A stretch of 15,155 bases of DNA from Helicobacteraceae bacterium (GTDB taxonomy: Bacteria; Campylobacterota; Campylobacteria; Campylobacterales; Sulfurimonadaceae): assembly GCA_027056525.1 (NCBI GenBank), contig JALUKO010000060.1:1-15155 (forward strand). Direction: 5' to 3'. This document shows, in pieces, positions 14,538-15,155 of this stretch (positions are counted from its first letter, which is position 1; every line of letters starts with the position of its first letter). The position numbers were made by a program, and so were the translations under genes. A model generated the notes under the pieces. That model was not told the DNA's origin, did not search any database, and worked only from the letters and a program-made list of their open reading frames with translations.

Positions 14538-14801
14538 TTAAAACATATTTTTTGTACTGGTTGAGATCTCAGACATTTTATTTGCTGCATCCACATGACC
14601 GTTTCTTCTGGCTTTTGACCACCATTTTATTGCTTTGTCTATATCCTGTGCAACGCCATCCCCATCATGATACATCATACCAAGATAGTACTGAGCTTCT
14701 GCATTGTTGTGAAATAATGCCGCATCATAAAGTGCATCAAAAGCTTCTTTAAACTTTTTTTCATTATATAACCTGTAACCATCTTCTGTGGTATGTGACA
14801 T
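14538..14801 (-). CDS. Small Sel1-repeat (TPR-like) protein
   Basis: 87 residues, no signal peptide. Residues about 34-70 form a good Sel1-like repeat: AEAQYYLGMMYHDGDGVAQD then KAIKWWSKARRNGHVDAA, with the conserved LG..Y..G.GV..D..KA..W...A pattern. The N-terminal part (GYRLYNEKKFKEAFDALYDAA) looks like a TPR-type helix pair. Such repeats mediate protein-protein contacts. It is 12 bases upstream of nhaA, with its stop TAA forming part of the nhaA ribosome site, so co-expression with the antiporter is likely; a regulatory link is inference only. The ATG has AAGGA six bases upstream, and a CTTAGTTATAAT promoter element about 26 bases upstream. Confidence 0.85.
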   Translation of the reverse strand: MSHTTEDGYRLYNEKKFKEAFDALYDAALFHNNAEAQYYLGMMYHDGDGVAQDIDKAIKWWSKARRNGHVDAANKMSEISTSTKNMF

Positions 14802-14826
14802 AATATTTCCTTAAAATAATTGCTAG

Positions 14827-14838
14827 ATTATAACTAAG
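14827..14838 (-). promoter_or_regulatory. Promoter element CTTAGTTATAAT of the Sel1-nhaA unit
   Basis: Minus-strand CTTAGTTATAAT, with TATAAT at 14832-14827, stands 26 bases upstream of the Sel1-repeat start and gives a leader of about 18-20 bases including AAGGA. It is identical to the 12 bases before the cytochrome gene. It is divergent from the plus-strand -10 at 14863-14868. Confidence 0.55.
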
Positions 14839-14858
14839 AAGTGCAAACTTAAAAAAAA

Positions 14859-14868
14859 TGAGTATAAT
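14859..14868 (+). promoter_or_regulatory. Promoter -10 (TGAGTATAAT) of the last gene
   Basis: A perfect TATAAT at 14863-14868 with TG two bases further upstream, only six bases before the ATG at 14875. Initiation at the usual distance would place the first RNA base at or beside the start codon. No Shine-Dalgarno is present between them. Confidence 0.55.
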
Positions 14869-14874
14869 TTACGT

Positions 14875-15155
14875 ATGAATTTAGAAGAATTTAAAAACAA
14901 AACAATCCTCCTTTTTGGAAAAAGTCGTGCCTTTGAGGCTGAAGAGTTTCATGATCAACTTGCCCTGCATAACATTACGCTTGCTCAAGAGTACAGTGAT
15001 GAGGTTGCAGCAGTTGTTGAGGGTAGGATGATGAGCCCTTATGAGCAAAACAGAAGTGATGAGCTGTATGAGCAAAAGGGTGTGCACACTTTGAGTATAG
15101 ATGTTTTAGAAAAAGCACTTGCCAAAGAGATAGATGCAGATACTCTTTTAATGAG
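14875..15155 (+). CDS. Hypothetical protein with BRCT-like N-terminus (3' end outside window)
   Basis: An open frame of 93 codons from ATG 14875 runs to the window edge without a stop, so this is the N-terminal part of a longer protein. The visible sequence has the layout of a BRCT domain: KTILLFGKSRAFEAEEF as first strand and helix, HNITLAQEYSDEVAAVVEGR as the second and third strands, then SDELYEQKGVHTLSIDVLEKAL, like the usual K...L.I..IS..FL ending. BRCT domains bind DNA ends, phosphopeptides or partner proteins. The assignment is from pattern only and the rest of the protein is unseen. The ATG has no ribosome site and sits directly after a TATAAT box. It is divergent from the Sel1-nhaA unit across a 73-base gap. 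Confidence 0.7.
   Translation, partial: MNLEEFKNKTILLFGKSRAFEAEEFHDQLALHNITLAQEYSDEVAAVVEGRMMSPYEQNRSDELYEQKGVHTLSIDVLEKALAKEIDADTLLM

Overview
The window looks like a chromosomal segment of a free-living, probably marine Campylobacterota (epsilonproteobacterium), close to Sulfurimonas or its relatives. The evidence is the AT-rich sequence, small gaps, frequent GTG/TTG starts, TATAAT -10 boxes without an obvious -35, and the gene order ABC ATPase (LolD type) - fliR - highly acidic protein - gmk - tatA - argS. From memory that order matches the Cj1180c-Cj1175c block of Campylobacter jejuni. Two sodium/proton antiporter families (NhaC and NhaA) and a periplasmic multihaem cytochrome fit a respiring, salt-exposed cell. 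No mobile element, CRISPR array, tRNA or rRNA was seen, and no stretch over 300 bases lacks a gene.

Layout. 3-365: tail of an unidentified gene, closed by a strong hairpin. 433-5779 (+): housekeeping/export block comprising an ABC ATPase, flagellar export protein FliR, a 436-residue highly acidic protein with a receiver-like N-terminus, guanylate kinase, TatA and arginyl-tRNA synthetase. Internal promoters are likely before the acidic gene and before tatA. 5776-6468 (-): secreted L,D-transpeptidase-like protein. 6524-8531 (+): GNAT acetyltransferase followed by an NhaC-family antiporter whose best start is a non-canonical ATA. 8528-9761 (-): DEDDh exonuclease and an unidentified small protein. 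9871-12020 (+): DUF819 membrane protein overlapping an L-Ala-D/L-Glu epimerase-like enzyme, probably a small murein-peptide or dipeptide module. 12010-14801 (-): pentahaem cytochrome c, NhaA and a Sel1-repeat protein. 14875-15155 (+): start of a gene with a BRCT-like N-terminus, cut by the window edge.

Most notable: (i) the acidic protein, in which residues 105-354 contain no Lys, Arg or His and about half Asp/Glu, fused to a receiver-like domain between flagellar export and nucleotide kinase genes; (ii) the apparent ATA start of the NhaC gene; (iii) three genes whose ATG lies 6-7 bases after a TGNN-TATAAT-type box with no Shine-Dalgarno, suggesting leaderless mRNAs; (iv) all three convergent gene pairs overlap at their stop codons; (v) an identical 12-base promoter element in front of the cytochrome and Sel1-nhaA units. 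I found no clearly new multi-gene defence or metabolic system. The acidic protein and the DUF819-epimerase pair are the best candidates for undescribed function.
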